From the NCBI GenBank assembly GCA_036274595.1, contig DASUFL010000050.1, positions 1 through 64,000 of the forward strand: a DNA stretch of 64,000 nt, read 5' to 3'. Every line of letters starts with the position of its first letter. The stretch's first letter is position 1. Below the pieces are notes generated by a model. It ran no database searches. It worked only from the letters and a program-made list of their open reading frames with translations, and was not told the origin of the DNA. This stretch comes from WS-9 sp036274595 (GTDB lineage: Bacteria; Eisenbacteria; RBG-16-71-46; SZUA-252). The position numbers and the translations under genes were made by a program. Positions 1 to 7,226 of this stretch are shown one piece after another.

Positions 1-229
1 TGTTGCTGACCGTGAAATTGAAGTTCGTGCTCGTCCCGTTGTCCTGCACGCCGTAGTCGTGCGCCAGCGGGCTCACTTGGAGTATCGGTCCCGACACCGC
101 GGTCGCGTGCACCGCGGCGCTCGAAGCGAGCATCTCCGACAGGTCCTGTCCCGCCGCCGCGTAACCCGGCATGAGGGCGAAGGCCAGAAGCCCGAGGAGA
201 GCGACTTTTAGAAAAGCATGGTTGCGCAT
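1..229 (-). CDS. Secreted choice-of-anchor-type protein, N-terminal part (truncated by window edge)
   Basis: The frame is open from an ATG at 229 to the left edge, giving 76 codons of a longer protein. A GAGGA ribosome-binding site lies just upstream of the ATG on the minus strand. The N-terminus is a signal peptide: a short polar start (MRNHAFLK), a hydrophobic core (VALLGLLAFAL) and a small-residue cleavage region (GYAAAG). The mature start ends in SPLAHDYGVQDNGTSTNF, which resembles the opening strand of choice-of-anchor D / ASH-like Ig domains found in cell-surface proteins. The rest of the protein is outside the window, so its function and anchoring signal cannot be judged. Confidence 0.7.
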   Translation of the reverse strand, partial: MRNHAFLKVALLGLLAFALMPGYAAAGQDLSEMLASSAAVHATAVSGPILQVSPLAHDYGVQDNGTSTNFNFTVSN

Positions 230-360
230 TGCGTGTCCTCCCTCATTTCGAAACTCGTTCTACGATGCCATCCGATGAATTCGAGCTTGTACCCGTCTAC
301 AGCCGACGACCGGATGCTCACCTCCTCTCGATCTCGTTCCGTTTGGTCGTATTCTTCATT

Positions 361-390
361 TGATTTCCAAAAATCTGATCTCCAAAAATC
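361..390. repeat. Tandem duplication, 2 x 15 bp
   Basis: Two adjacent 15-mers, TGATTTCCAAAAATC and TGATCTCCAAAAATC, differ at one base. They lie in the AT-richer spacer between the O-antigen ligase gene and the truncated secreted-protein gene. They may only reflect slippage, but this is where a minus-strand promoter for the secreted-protein gene would be expected. Confidence 0.5.
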
Positions 391-409
391 GATTCGCCGT
401 TGGATCGCC

Positions 410-2398
410 TCACGCGCCCGGGCGCGTCGCGAGCGACTCGCGCATCGCGGCGGCGCGCGGTGAATGGGGATTTCGTTCCAGGGCCAGATCCACCATCCGC
501 TTCGCCTCGGCCCCGTTCCCGTCCTCGAGGGCCAGCGCGGCCAGGTTGAGGAGCGGATCCACGAACTCGCGGCGGCCTTGACTCGCCTGGCGGAAGGATT
601 GAACGGCCTTCGACCGCTCGCCCGACGCGAGGAAGGCGACCCCGAGGTCGTTCCGGATCTCGGCGTAGTAGGGGTTCTGCATGAGCGCGGCCTCGAGCTC
701 GAGGCGCGCCCTCGTCACACCCTGGGAACCGAACAGGTCCGTGTGCGCCAGGTAGAGGCGGGCGAGCTGGTGACGCGTCACCGGATCGCTGCCGTTCACG
801 GCAATCGCGCTCTTGTAGGAAGCCTCGGCCACCCGGAGCGCTGCGATCCCGCGCCCCCCACGGGCGGCAGCGGCCGCGGCATCGGCACGACCGACCCAGA
901 AGAGGTCGTCCCACGGCGCCAGACGGGTCGCTGCGGTGCTACGTTCCATCGCCCGCTCCACCTGACCCGCCGCTAGGGCGGCCTGGGCCGCACGCGCGTC
1001 CGTGGCCGCGACCGCGCTCGAGGCGCTCAGTCCAAGGCCACAGACGGCGGCGAGGATCCCCAGGGCGCCGACCCACCGCGCGCGAATGCGCGAATCGCGG
1101 TGCGGAAGCGACGCCGCCAGGAGTCCCAGGTTGGCTGCGAGCAAGGTTCCATGCGGCGCGAACGCGAGGTTGTCCTCGAACGCGCCGTGAATCAGAAGCG
1201 CCGCCACGGAGGCGATGAGACCCGCCGCCAGTGGCCGAAGGTCGGGGGAGGCCGATCGGAGAGCCGCGAGGCCGGCCGCAAGACCCAGCCCCGCGAACAC
1301 GAGAAGCGCGGCGAGACCCAGAGCGCCGCGCTCGGCCAGCGTCACGAGATAGACGCTGTGCGCTTGATCGGCCGTACGCGCCCCTTCCGCCTCCAGGCGC
1401 TTCAACACCGGGGATTTCGATCGGTCGTAGGCTTCACGGAAGGCGCCGATGCCCCACCCGAGGAACGGACGCTCCGACGCCGCGTGGAGCGCGCCCGACC
1501 AGATGGCCTTCCGCATGGCGCCGCTTCCTTCGCGCTCGGGGTCGATCGGCAGGTTCCACGCGGGGCCGGTCGCCGGAGCGGGATGGAGCCGGGAAGCAAT
1601 GCCAGGGGCGAGCCATACCAGCGGGAGCACGAGCGCGACGGCCGCGGCGATCGCGAGCGCCGGACGGGGCATGAGGCCGGGCGTCGACGCGACGATCACC
1701 GTGAGCGCGATGAGGCCCGCCGCAAGACCGAGCCAGGCACCGCGCGAGTAGGTCGCCAGGAGACAGAGGGTGAGGCCGCAGACGGCGGCGAGGAGTGCCC
1801 ATCGAAGCACGCGGTCCTGGACCGCGAAGGAGAGCGCGATCGCTACCGGTACGATCGCGATCAGATATCCCCCGAGGCGGTTGGGCTGTCCGAACGGGCC
1901 GAGCGCGCGGCCCGGGTAGGGATTGCCGGGGGGAAGGATGTCGGGACGGAAGTGCTGTGCGAGGCCGAACGCGGCAACAGGCAGCGCGGCGAGAACTTCG
2001 AGGAGCGCGATCGATCGGAGGATGCGGTTGCCGCGCACGAGGAAGGCCGCGGCGAGGAAGAACCCAGCGATCGCGAACAGGTTGAGCATGGCTTCGAGAC
2101 TCTTGCCCCGATGGACCGACATCGCCGCCGACAGGAGCGAGACGGCGACCAGGAGCAGGGCTCCCGCCGCCGCGCGCGCCGCCCATCGACTGCCGACGAG
2201 CACGCCTCGCATGGTGCCCAGGGAGACAACGAGAAGCGCCACGAGACCCAGGACGCGGAACGCGAGCTGGATCCATGGTGTCTCTGCGCCGAGCACCCAG
2301 GGCGTGAAACCTAGAGCCGCGACCAGGGTAGTAGACGCTAGTAGGGACAAGCGACTCCCGCCGTCATGCAACTGAGGCTTCCCCTCGGAAGACCTCAT
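410..2398 (-). CDS. O-antigen ligase family (Wzy_C-like) membrane protein with C-terminal TPRs
   Basis: A 662-aa protein. About residues 20-450 are a series of hydrophobic segments, consistent with 10 or more membrane helices. The periplasmic-loop signature of the O-antigen ligase/polymerase family is visible: WGIGAFREAYDRSKSP followed by AHSVYLVTLAERGALGL. About residues 480-655 are soluble and built of TPR-like units, for example NPYYAEIRNDLGVAFLASGE. Family members transfer or polymerise undecaprenyl-linked glycans at the periplasmic face; fused TPRs are common in WaaL/PglL-like proteins of environmental bacteria. The start is the ATG at 2398, with GGAGG 4 nt upstream and a strong promoter further upstream (2463-2491). 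The gene appears monocistronic. The substrate cannot be inferred. Confidence 0.8.
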   Translation of the reverse strand: MRSSEGKPQLHDGGSRLSLLASTTLVAALGFTPWVLGAETPWIQLAFRVLGLVALLVVSLGTMRGVLVGSRWAARAAAGALLLVAVSLLSAAMSVHRGKSLEAMLNLFAIAGFFLAAAFLVRGNRILRSIALLEVLAALPVAAFGLAQHFRPDILPPGNPYPGRALGPFGQPNRLGGYLIAIVPVAIALSFAVQDRVLRWALLAAVCGLTLCLLATYSRGAWLGLAAGLIALTVIVASTPGLMPRPALAIAAAVALVLPLVWLAPGIASRLHPAPATGPAWNLPIDPEREGSGAMRKAIWSGALHAASERPFLGWGIGAFREAYDRSKSPVLKRLEAEGARTADQAHSVYLVTLAERGALGLAALLVFAGLGLAAGLAALRSASPDLRPLAAGLIASVAALLIHGAFEDNLAFAPHGTLLAANLGLLAASLPHRDSRIRARWVGALGILAAVCGLGLSASSAVAATDARAAQAALAAGQVERAMERSTAATRLAPWDDLFWVGRADAAAAAARGGRGIAALRVAEASYKSAIAVNGSDPVTRHQLARLYLAHTDLFGSQGVTRARLELEAALMQNPYYAEIRNDLGVAFLASGERSKAVQSFRQASQGRREFVDPLLNLAALALEDGNGAEAKRMVDLALERNPHSPRAAAMRESLATRPGA

Positions 2399-2462
2399 CC
2401 TGCCTCCAGTTCGGAAGATCCCTATCTAAGTGTCGTCTGAGCGCGGATTTAGTGCGAAAAGC

Positions 2463-2491
2463 AGTATAGCAACCCCCCACCCCGGAGTCAA
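2463..2491 (-). promoter_or_regulatory. Sigma70-type promoter for the O-antigen ligase gene
   Basis: On the minus strand a TTGACT -35 box (2486-2491) and a TATACT -10 box (2463-2468) are separated by 17 bp. This matches the consensus in ten of twelve positions. Transcription would start near 2457 and run into the gene starting at 2398. It lies immediately after the likely terminator of the preceding minus-strand operon. Confidence 0.8.
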
Positions 2492-2493
2492 CT

Positions 2494-2520
2494 AAAAAAG
2501 CTTTACAGTGTTACCGCTGT
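2494..2520 (-). terminator. Possible intrinsic terminator after the flippase gene
   Basis: Downstream of the gene ending at 2544, the minus strand reads a short imperfect hairpin (ACAG...CTGT, 2505-2520) followed by AAAGC and a run of six T (2494-2499). The stem is weak (four pairs plus one), so this is tentative. Its position between one operon's end and the next promoter fits. Confidence 0.4.
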
Positions 2521-2543
2521 CTTCCGCCCCGTGTCTTGTGTCG

Positions 2544-3554
2544 TCAGTCTTTTCGGTTCGAGGCGCGTTCGATGGTCTCGGGCTGGACCAACCGGATGGG
2601 GGCAAGATGCTCGCGGATCGCGAAGTACGTCCCCAAAATCACGAGCGGGAGGAGCTGGGTGAGGTGGTAGAGAATGGCGAAGGCGAGGGCTTCGGGACCC
2701 CGGACGCCGATGTAGCCTAGCCCCACGACGCAGGCCCACTCCATGACCCCAATGAAGCCCGGGGAGGAGGGGAGCGAGATCCCGACGCAAATGATGAAGG
2801 TGAGGAGGAAGGTCGACCAGAGCGGAAGGGTGATACCGAGGCTCCAACCCACCAGCAGGAAGGTCCCGCAGCTCACCAGCCACGAAGCCGCCGACCAGAA
2901 GGCCGCCTCCAAGAGGAGGGCCGGCTTTCCGACGATCTGGATCCCCTCGCCGAACGCGGACACCGATGCCGAGAACCGGTCCTTCATCCGGTGAGGCACC
3001 CACGTCATGACCCCGGTACGCAGTCGGCTCGATCGCCCGCGCGCGGCATTCAGGAACCAGATTCCACCCCCCACGACCACCGCGATCGCGATCGTCGCGT
3101 AGCCGCTCCACTTGAACCAGGACGGGAGCGGCGCAAACAGAAGCGACAGCGCCCAAAAAATACCCAGGAAAATGAGGTCCAGGATGCGCTCCACGGCGAC
3201 GGATCCGAGGACGGCGGCCGTAGAGATACGTTCCTTCCGGGCGAGCGCAAAGGCTCGGACCAATTCTCCCAGTCTCGCAGGCAGGATGTTGATCGCCAGG
3301 AAGCCGACCATGTTCGCGCGGAAGAGCCGTCCGACGGTGGGACTCGCGTGCGGCTTCAGGAGGGAGCGCCAGCGGAGCGATCGGAGCCAGTAGACGACGA
3401 TCGTGAGGAGGTTGGCCGCAAGGAACCAGGGAATCGACGCCCGGCCCATCGCGCGCATGGCCTCGCCGACGTCGATCGAGCGGCCCAGCATCACGATCGC
3501 GGCCGCGCTCAAGGCAAGGCCGAAGAGGACGAGCAGGACCCGGGTCTTGCTCAC
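2544..3554 (-). CDS. Lysylphosphatidylglycerol synthase TM-region / UPF0104 flippase-like protein
   Basis: A 336-aa integral membrane protein with about eight hydrophobic helices. It shows typical UPF0104/AglD-type features: an N-terminal helix, WRSLL after the second helix, and the conserved block NMVGFLAINILPARLGELVRA near residue 95. No C-terminal synthase domain is present, so only the flippase-like half exists. Such stand-alone proteins are thought to move lipids or lipid-linked intermediates, but the substrate is unknown. The GTG start at 3554 overlaps the upstream gene's stop (GTGA). It is the last gene of the operon running from rpsO/pnp. Confidence 0.75.
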   Translation of the reverse strand: MSKTRVLLVLFGLALSAAAIVMLGRSIDVGEAMRAMGRASIPWFLAANLLTIVVYWLRSLRWRSLLKPHASPTVGRLFRANMVGFLAINILPARLGELVRAFALARKERISTAAVLGSVAVERILDLIFLGIFWALSLLFAPLPSWFKWSGYATIAIAVVVGGGIWFLNAARGRSSRLRTGVMTWVPHRMKDRFSASVSAFGEGIQIVGKPALLLEAAFWSAASWLVSCGTFLLVGWSLGITLPLWSTFLLTFIICVGISLPSSPGFIGVMEWACVVGLGYIGVRGPEALAFAILYHLTQLLPLVILGTYFAIREHLAPIRLVQPETIERASNRKD

Positions 3555-4501
3555 GCGGTGGGACGCCGTCCGAGGTAGAGCGCGGCCAGGAGCGGGATCC
3601 AGAGCTCGTGGGGGCCGACGAACGAGTGGCCATGGCCTCCCGCGAGAAGCGGGCGCTCGAGCACGTTCTTCTCGGGCCGGTAGTGGCGGATCTGATCGAA
3701 GTTCGCCGCGGTGAACCGGGCGGCCTCGTGGCCGAGATTGCGCACGGTCGAGAGCGCTTTCAGGAAGACCTCGGGCAGGACCACCGCCGATCCGAAATTG
3801 AGCACCACCCCACCTTCGAGATCCCGGAGCGCCGCCGCGAAGATCCGGAAGTCGCGGTGCGTGGCCGCGCCCGTGGACGCTCCGTCGAACGACGGGTGCT
3901 GATGGAGCGTGTCCGTCCCGATCGCCACGTGCACGCTGCACGGAATCCCGAGCTGGGCGGCGCGCGCGAGGAGGCTGAGCGACGCGTGCGGCGCGTCGGC
4001 CTCGTTCAGGAAGTCGCCGAGCGCCTCGCCCATTCCCTTCTCCCGCTTGGCTCCTTCGTTGACCGCGAGGTTCATGAGCGCCGGCGTCTCCTCGACGAGG
4101 CCGAACTGTCCCGCCCCCAGCGTCTCCTCCACCGGCTCGGACGTGCTTCCGAAGAGCGCGATCTCGAAATCGTGGATCGCCGCCGCCCCGTTCATCGCGA
4201 CGGCGGTGAACGCTCCCGCCTCGAGGAGCGCCAGGAGCGGCCGCTGCACGCCGGTCTTGATGACGTGGCCGCCCAGCATCGCGACCGCGGGCCTGCCGTC
4301 GGCGCGCGCGAGAACCCACGCTTCCACGAGGTGGCGGAGCGCGGCTCCGGAAAGGAGGTCGGGGAGGAACTGGTCGAAGGATCCGACCGGCGCATCGGGA
4401 TCCGGTGCGGGAGCGAACTGCTCCGTCCGGACCTTGGTCGGCCGCTGGGCGACGGGGATGGTGCGGACGCCCTTGAGATCGATCTCGGAGTGGCGGCTCA
4501 T
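3551..4501 (-). CDS. Conserved hypothetical protein (possible deoxyhypusine-synthase-like Rossmann fold)
   Basis: A 316-aa soluble protein with no signal peptide or membrane segment. Recognisable blocks are AMLGGHVIKTGVQRPLLALL (about 73-92), NGAAAIHDFEIALFGSTSE (about 104-122), HPSFDGASTGAATHRDFRIF and GSAVVLPEVFLKAL. The glycine-rich loops and the FDG.STGA block recall NAD-binding deoxyhypusine-synthase-like proteins, but I do not see the catalytic lysine region, so the function is unassigned. The ATG at 4501 follows the DUF3108 gene, and the stop overlaps the flippase start by 4 bp. The locus suggests an envelope or lipid context, which is inference only. Confidence 0.65.
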   Translation of the reverse strand: MSRHSEIDLKGVRTIPVAQRPTKVRTEQFAPAPDPDAPVGSFDQFLPDLLSGAALRHLVEAWVLARADGRPAVAMLGGHVIKTGVQRPLLALLEAGAFTAVAMNGAAAIHDFEIALFGSTSEPVEETLGAGQFGLVEETPALMNLAVNEGAKREKGMGEALGDFLNEADAPHASLSLLARAAQLGIPCSVHVAIGTDTLHQHPSFDGASTGAATHRDFRIFAAALRDLEGGVVLNFGSAVVLPEVFLKALSTVRNLGHEAARFTAANFDQIRHYRPEKNVLERPLLAGGHGHSFVGPHELWIPLLAALYLGRRPTA

Positions 4502-4523
4502 CGCGCGGCGCTCGACGTCGGCC

Positions 4524-5390
4524 TCAATGCCGCCCCGGGAACGCGAGCCTCATGTCGGTGAGGCTCACCGCGATCGAACCGATCGGGATCTTGCTCTTCA
4601 CCATCACGGGAATCCGGCGCGCGTCGTCCGAGAGATAGACGAGGATGCTCCCCTTGGACTTGAATACGCCCTCCGATTTGAGGATCGGCTCGACGACCAC
4701 GCAATCGAACTTGCCCGCCGGGACCTCCACCTTCTCCCGGCCGTGCACCTTCACGACCATCTCGTACGTCTTCTCGTTGTCGTGCGTCGGAATCGAGAGC
4801 GTCGCTCCGTCCGGAAGGGGCACGGTGCGGACATAGTAGAACGCGGAGAGCACGTCGTGCACGCGCTTCGGCACGTCGTAGGTCTTGCCGTCGTCGTAGC
4901 GCGCCTTCCCCGCGCTCTGCTCGAACCGGACGTCCACGTCCTTCTTGTAGCCCCCCTCGCGCAGGTGCTTCACGAAGCGGACGCTGTAGAGGGACTCGGC
5001 GTCGACGAAGGATTCCGCCCGGTCGCGCACCTTGTAGAACTTGGAGACGAACGAGTTCGATTCCGCTTTGGTGACGATGCGGTAGGCCCGGCGCCCGTCC
5101 ACGCGCACGATGTTCTGCACCTGCATGAGGGAGCCGCCGCCGTTCAGTCCGTTCCAATCGATCGAGAACTGGAAGTACTCCCCGATCTTCCACGGCACCG
5201 CCGCGAGGCCCGCCTGGGGCCCGGCGTCCGCGGTGTCCGGGGCTTGAGCCGCCTCGGCAGGTGCGGGCGGAGTCGCGGCGGCCGTCGCCTCGTCCGCCAT
5301 CGCCGCCTTCGGCGCGGCGGTGCGCCAGGGCAGGAGGAACAGGAGGCCAGCGGCCAGGGCCATTCCGAGCCAGGAGAATCGACGTTTCAT
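4524..5390 (-). CDS. DUF3108 domain-containing exported protein
   Basis: A 288-aa protein with an N-terminal signal peptide (MKRRFSWLGMALAAGLLFLL) and an Ala/Pro-rich linker to about residue 55. A DUF3108 beta-rich domain follows, seen in WKIGEYFQFSIDWNGLNGGG, AYRIVTKAESNSF and a C-terminal VYLSDDARRIPVMVKSKI block. The family is periplasmic or outer-membrane associated and resembles lipid-binding barrels, but its biochemical role is unknown. The ATG at 5390 is chosen because a longer frame would enter the dut gene and because it yields a clean signal peptide; the ribosome-binding site is weak. It is the fourth gene of the pnp-led operon. Confidence 0.8.
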   Translation of the reverse strand: MKRRFSWLGMALAAGLLFLLPWRTAAPKAAMADEATAAATPPAPAEAAQAPDTADAGPQAGLAAVPWKIGEYFQFSIDWNGLNGGGSLMQVQNIVRVDGRRAYRIVTKAESNSFVSKFYKVRDRAESFVDAESLYSVRFVKHLREGGYKKDVDVRFEQSAGKARYDDGKTYDVPKRVHDVLSAFYYVRTVPLPDGATLSIPTHDNEKTYEMVVKVHGREKVEVPAGKFDCVVVEPILKSEGVFKSKGSILVYLSDDARRIPVMVKSKIPIGSIAVSLTDMRLAFPGRH

Positions 5391-5433
5391 ATCGAGACGA
5401 ACACGCTGGATGGAGCTCTGGGTCCCCAGCGCC

Positions 5434-5877
5434 TCACCGCCCGGTATGGCCGAACCCGCCATCGCCGCGCGCCGTCGTGGTGAGCGAGGCCACCACGTCG
5501 ATCGCGGCACGGACGACGGGAGCGATCACGAGCTGCGCGATCCGATCGCCGCGCTGCACGCGATAGGGGCTACGGCCCAGATTCACGAGCAGCACCTTGA
5601 CCTCGCCACGGTAGTCGGCGTCGATCGTGCCGGGGGCGTTGGGGACTCCGATGGCGTGCTTCGCGGCGAGGCCGCTTCGGGGGCGCACCTGCCCTTCGTA
5701 TCCGACGGGGATCTCGAGACGGAGCCCGGTCGGAACGGCGACCACCTCGCCCGGTGCGATCTCGATCTCCCGGTCGATGGCCGCGACGAGATCCATCCCG
5801 GCGGCGTGCTCCGACTGGTACTCAGGCGCGCCGACCGCGTGCTCCTCCAGCGTGATCTTGAGCGGCACCGTGGTCAC
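5434..5877 (-). CDS. dut: dUTP pyrophosphatase (trimeric dUTPase)
   Basis: A 147-aa protein, the usual size for trimeric dUTPase, which hydrolyses dUTP to dUMP and PPi. All five motifs are present in order: AAGMDLVA, PRSGLA, GTIDADYRGEVKVLLVN, RGDRIAQLVI and the C-terminal RGDGGFGHTG. The catalytic Asp in motif 3 and the P-loop-like tail are intact. The GTG start at 5877 overlaps the stop of the upstream M16 protease gene as GTGA. The pairing of pnp, M16 protease and dut is common in bacteria. Confidence 0.95.
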   Translation of the reverse strand: MTTVPLKITLEEHAVGAPEYQSEHAAGMDLVAAIDREIEIAPGEVVAVPTGLRLEIPVGYEGQVRPRSGLAAKHAIGVPNAPGTIDADYRGEVKVLLVNLGRSPYRVQRGDRIAQLVIAPVVRAAIDVVASLTTTARGDGGFGHTGR

Positions 5878-7226
5878 GGGGTCCCCCGCGCGCTCTTGTC
5901 GAGGAGATCCGAGGCCACATACGGCCGCTCCCCGCGCCCCCCGAGCGCGACGAGACTGAGCCGGTCGCGCTGGAGGAGCTCTCCCGCGAGACGCCGCACG
6001 TCCGCCTCCGTCACGCGATCGATCGACTCGATCAGCTCGGCCACCGGAACGTTCCGGCCCGCGTAGATCTCGGCCCGCGCGAGCCGCGACATCTCGCCCG
6101 ACGTGCTCTCGGTGCCGAGCAGGAGGCTCCCCTTGATCTGCATCTTCACCGAATCGAGCTCGTCCGGCGGAATTCCCTCCTGGGCCGCGCGGTCGAACTC
6201 CTCGAGCGTGAGCTGGAGCGCGCGCCGGCCCTTGTCCGGATGCACGCTCATCGCCGCGCAGAAGAGGCCGGTGTCGTCGTACGAATCGGCGTAGGTGTAG
6301 ACCGAGTAGGCGAGGCCCTCCTGCTCGCGCACGCGCTGGAAGAGCCGCGAGCTCATGCCGCCCCCCAGGAGCGAAGAGAGGAGAACGAGCGCGAACCGGT
6401 CTTTGTGCTCGTGCGGCAGGCCGACGCCCCCGATGCAGAGATGCTGCTGCGCCAGATCCTGGACGTGATGGAAGACGCCGCCGCCGTTGGGCGAGGCCTC
6501 GGCGCGGCTCCGCGCCGGGCGCCCGGGCGCGGCGACGAAGTGCCGCTCCACGAGACCGACGAAGCGATCCCAATCGAAGCTTCCGGCCACGGACAGGAGG
6601 AGGTTGGGCGCGACGTAATGACGGCCGTGATACTCGGCCACGATCTCGGGCGTGAAGGCGGACACGGTCTGCTCGTCGCCGAGGATGCGGTGTCCGAGCG
6701 GATGCCCGCGCCAGACCGTGTCGGCGAAGAGGTCGTGGACGCGGTCGTCGGGCGTGTCCTCGGAGCAATGGATCTCCTCGAGGATGACTCCCTTCTCCTT
6801 TTCCACGTCGGCGGGATCGATCTTGGGGGAGAGCGCGAGATCGGCGATCACGTCGACCGCGAGGTCCAGGTGCTCCTCGAGGACGCGCGCGTTGTAGCAG
6901 GTCATTTCCCGCCCGGTGAACGCGTCGAGGCTCCCGCCGACGGATTCCAGAGAGAGAGCGATCGCGAGCGCGTCGCGCCGCCGGGTCCCCTTGAAGACGA
7001 CGTGCTCGAGGAAGTGGGAGACTCCGGCTTCGGGGCCCACCTCGTGCCGGGATCCGACCTTGATCCAGGCCCCGACCGCGACGGAGCGAACCGCGGGCAT
7101 CCGCTCCCCAACGATGGTGATTCCGTTGGGGAGCGTGACCCGCGTGAAATCTTCGGCAGTCAACCGCACCGGCGACGCCGAGGCGCCGCTAGCGGCGCGA
7201 AGGCTCCGGACGCCGGCGACCGCCAT
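5874..7226 (-). CDS. M16 family zinc metallopeptidase (processing-peptidase-like)
   Basis: A 450-aa protein with the inverted zinc site HFLEH near residue 70 and the downstream ligand region (VILEEIHCSEDTPDDR), typical of M16B peptidases such as YmxG/PqqL-type proteins. The mature domain begins at TRVTLPNGITIV. The C-terminal half carries the usual inactive repeat with GGGMSSRLFQRVRE. The start is uncertain: the ATG at 7226 overlaps the end of pnp by 38 bp, and a GTG at 7169 would avoid the overlap and still keep the whole domain. It lies directly after pnp, as in many genomes, and its stop overlaps dut. Confidence 0.9.
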   Translation of the reverse strand: MAVAGVRSLRAASGASASPVRLTAEDFTRVTLPNGITIVGERMPAVRSVAVGAWIKVGSRHEVGPEAGVSHFLEHVVFKGTRRRDALAIALSLESVGGSLDAFTGREMTCYNARVLEEHLDLAVDVIADLALSPKIDPADVEKEKGVILEEIHCSEDTPDDRVHDLFADTVWRGHPLGHRILGDEQTVSAFTPEIVAEYHGRHYVAPNLLLSVAGSFDWDRFVGLVERHFVAAPGRPARSRAEASPNGGGVFHHVQDLAQQHLCIGGVGLPHEHKDRFALVLLSSLLGGGMSSRLFQRVREQEGLAYSVYTYADSYDDTGLFCAAMSVHPDKGRRALQLTLEEFDRAAQEGIPPDELDSVKMQIKGSLLLGTESTSGEMSRLARAEIYAGRNVPVAELIESIDRVTEADVRRLAGELLQRDRLSLVALGGRGERPYVASDLLDKSARGTP

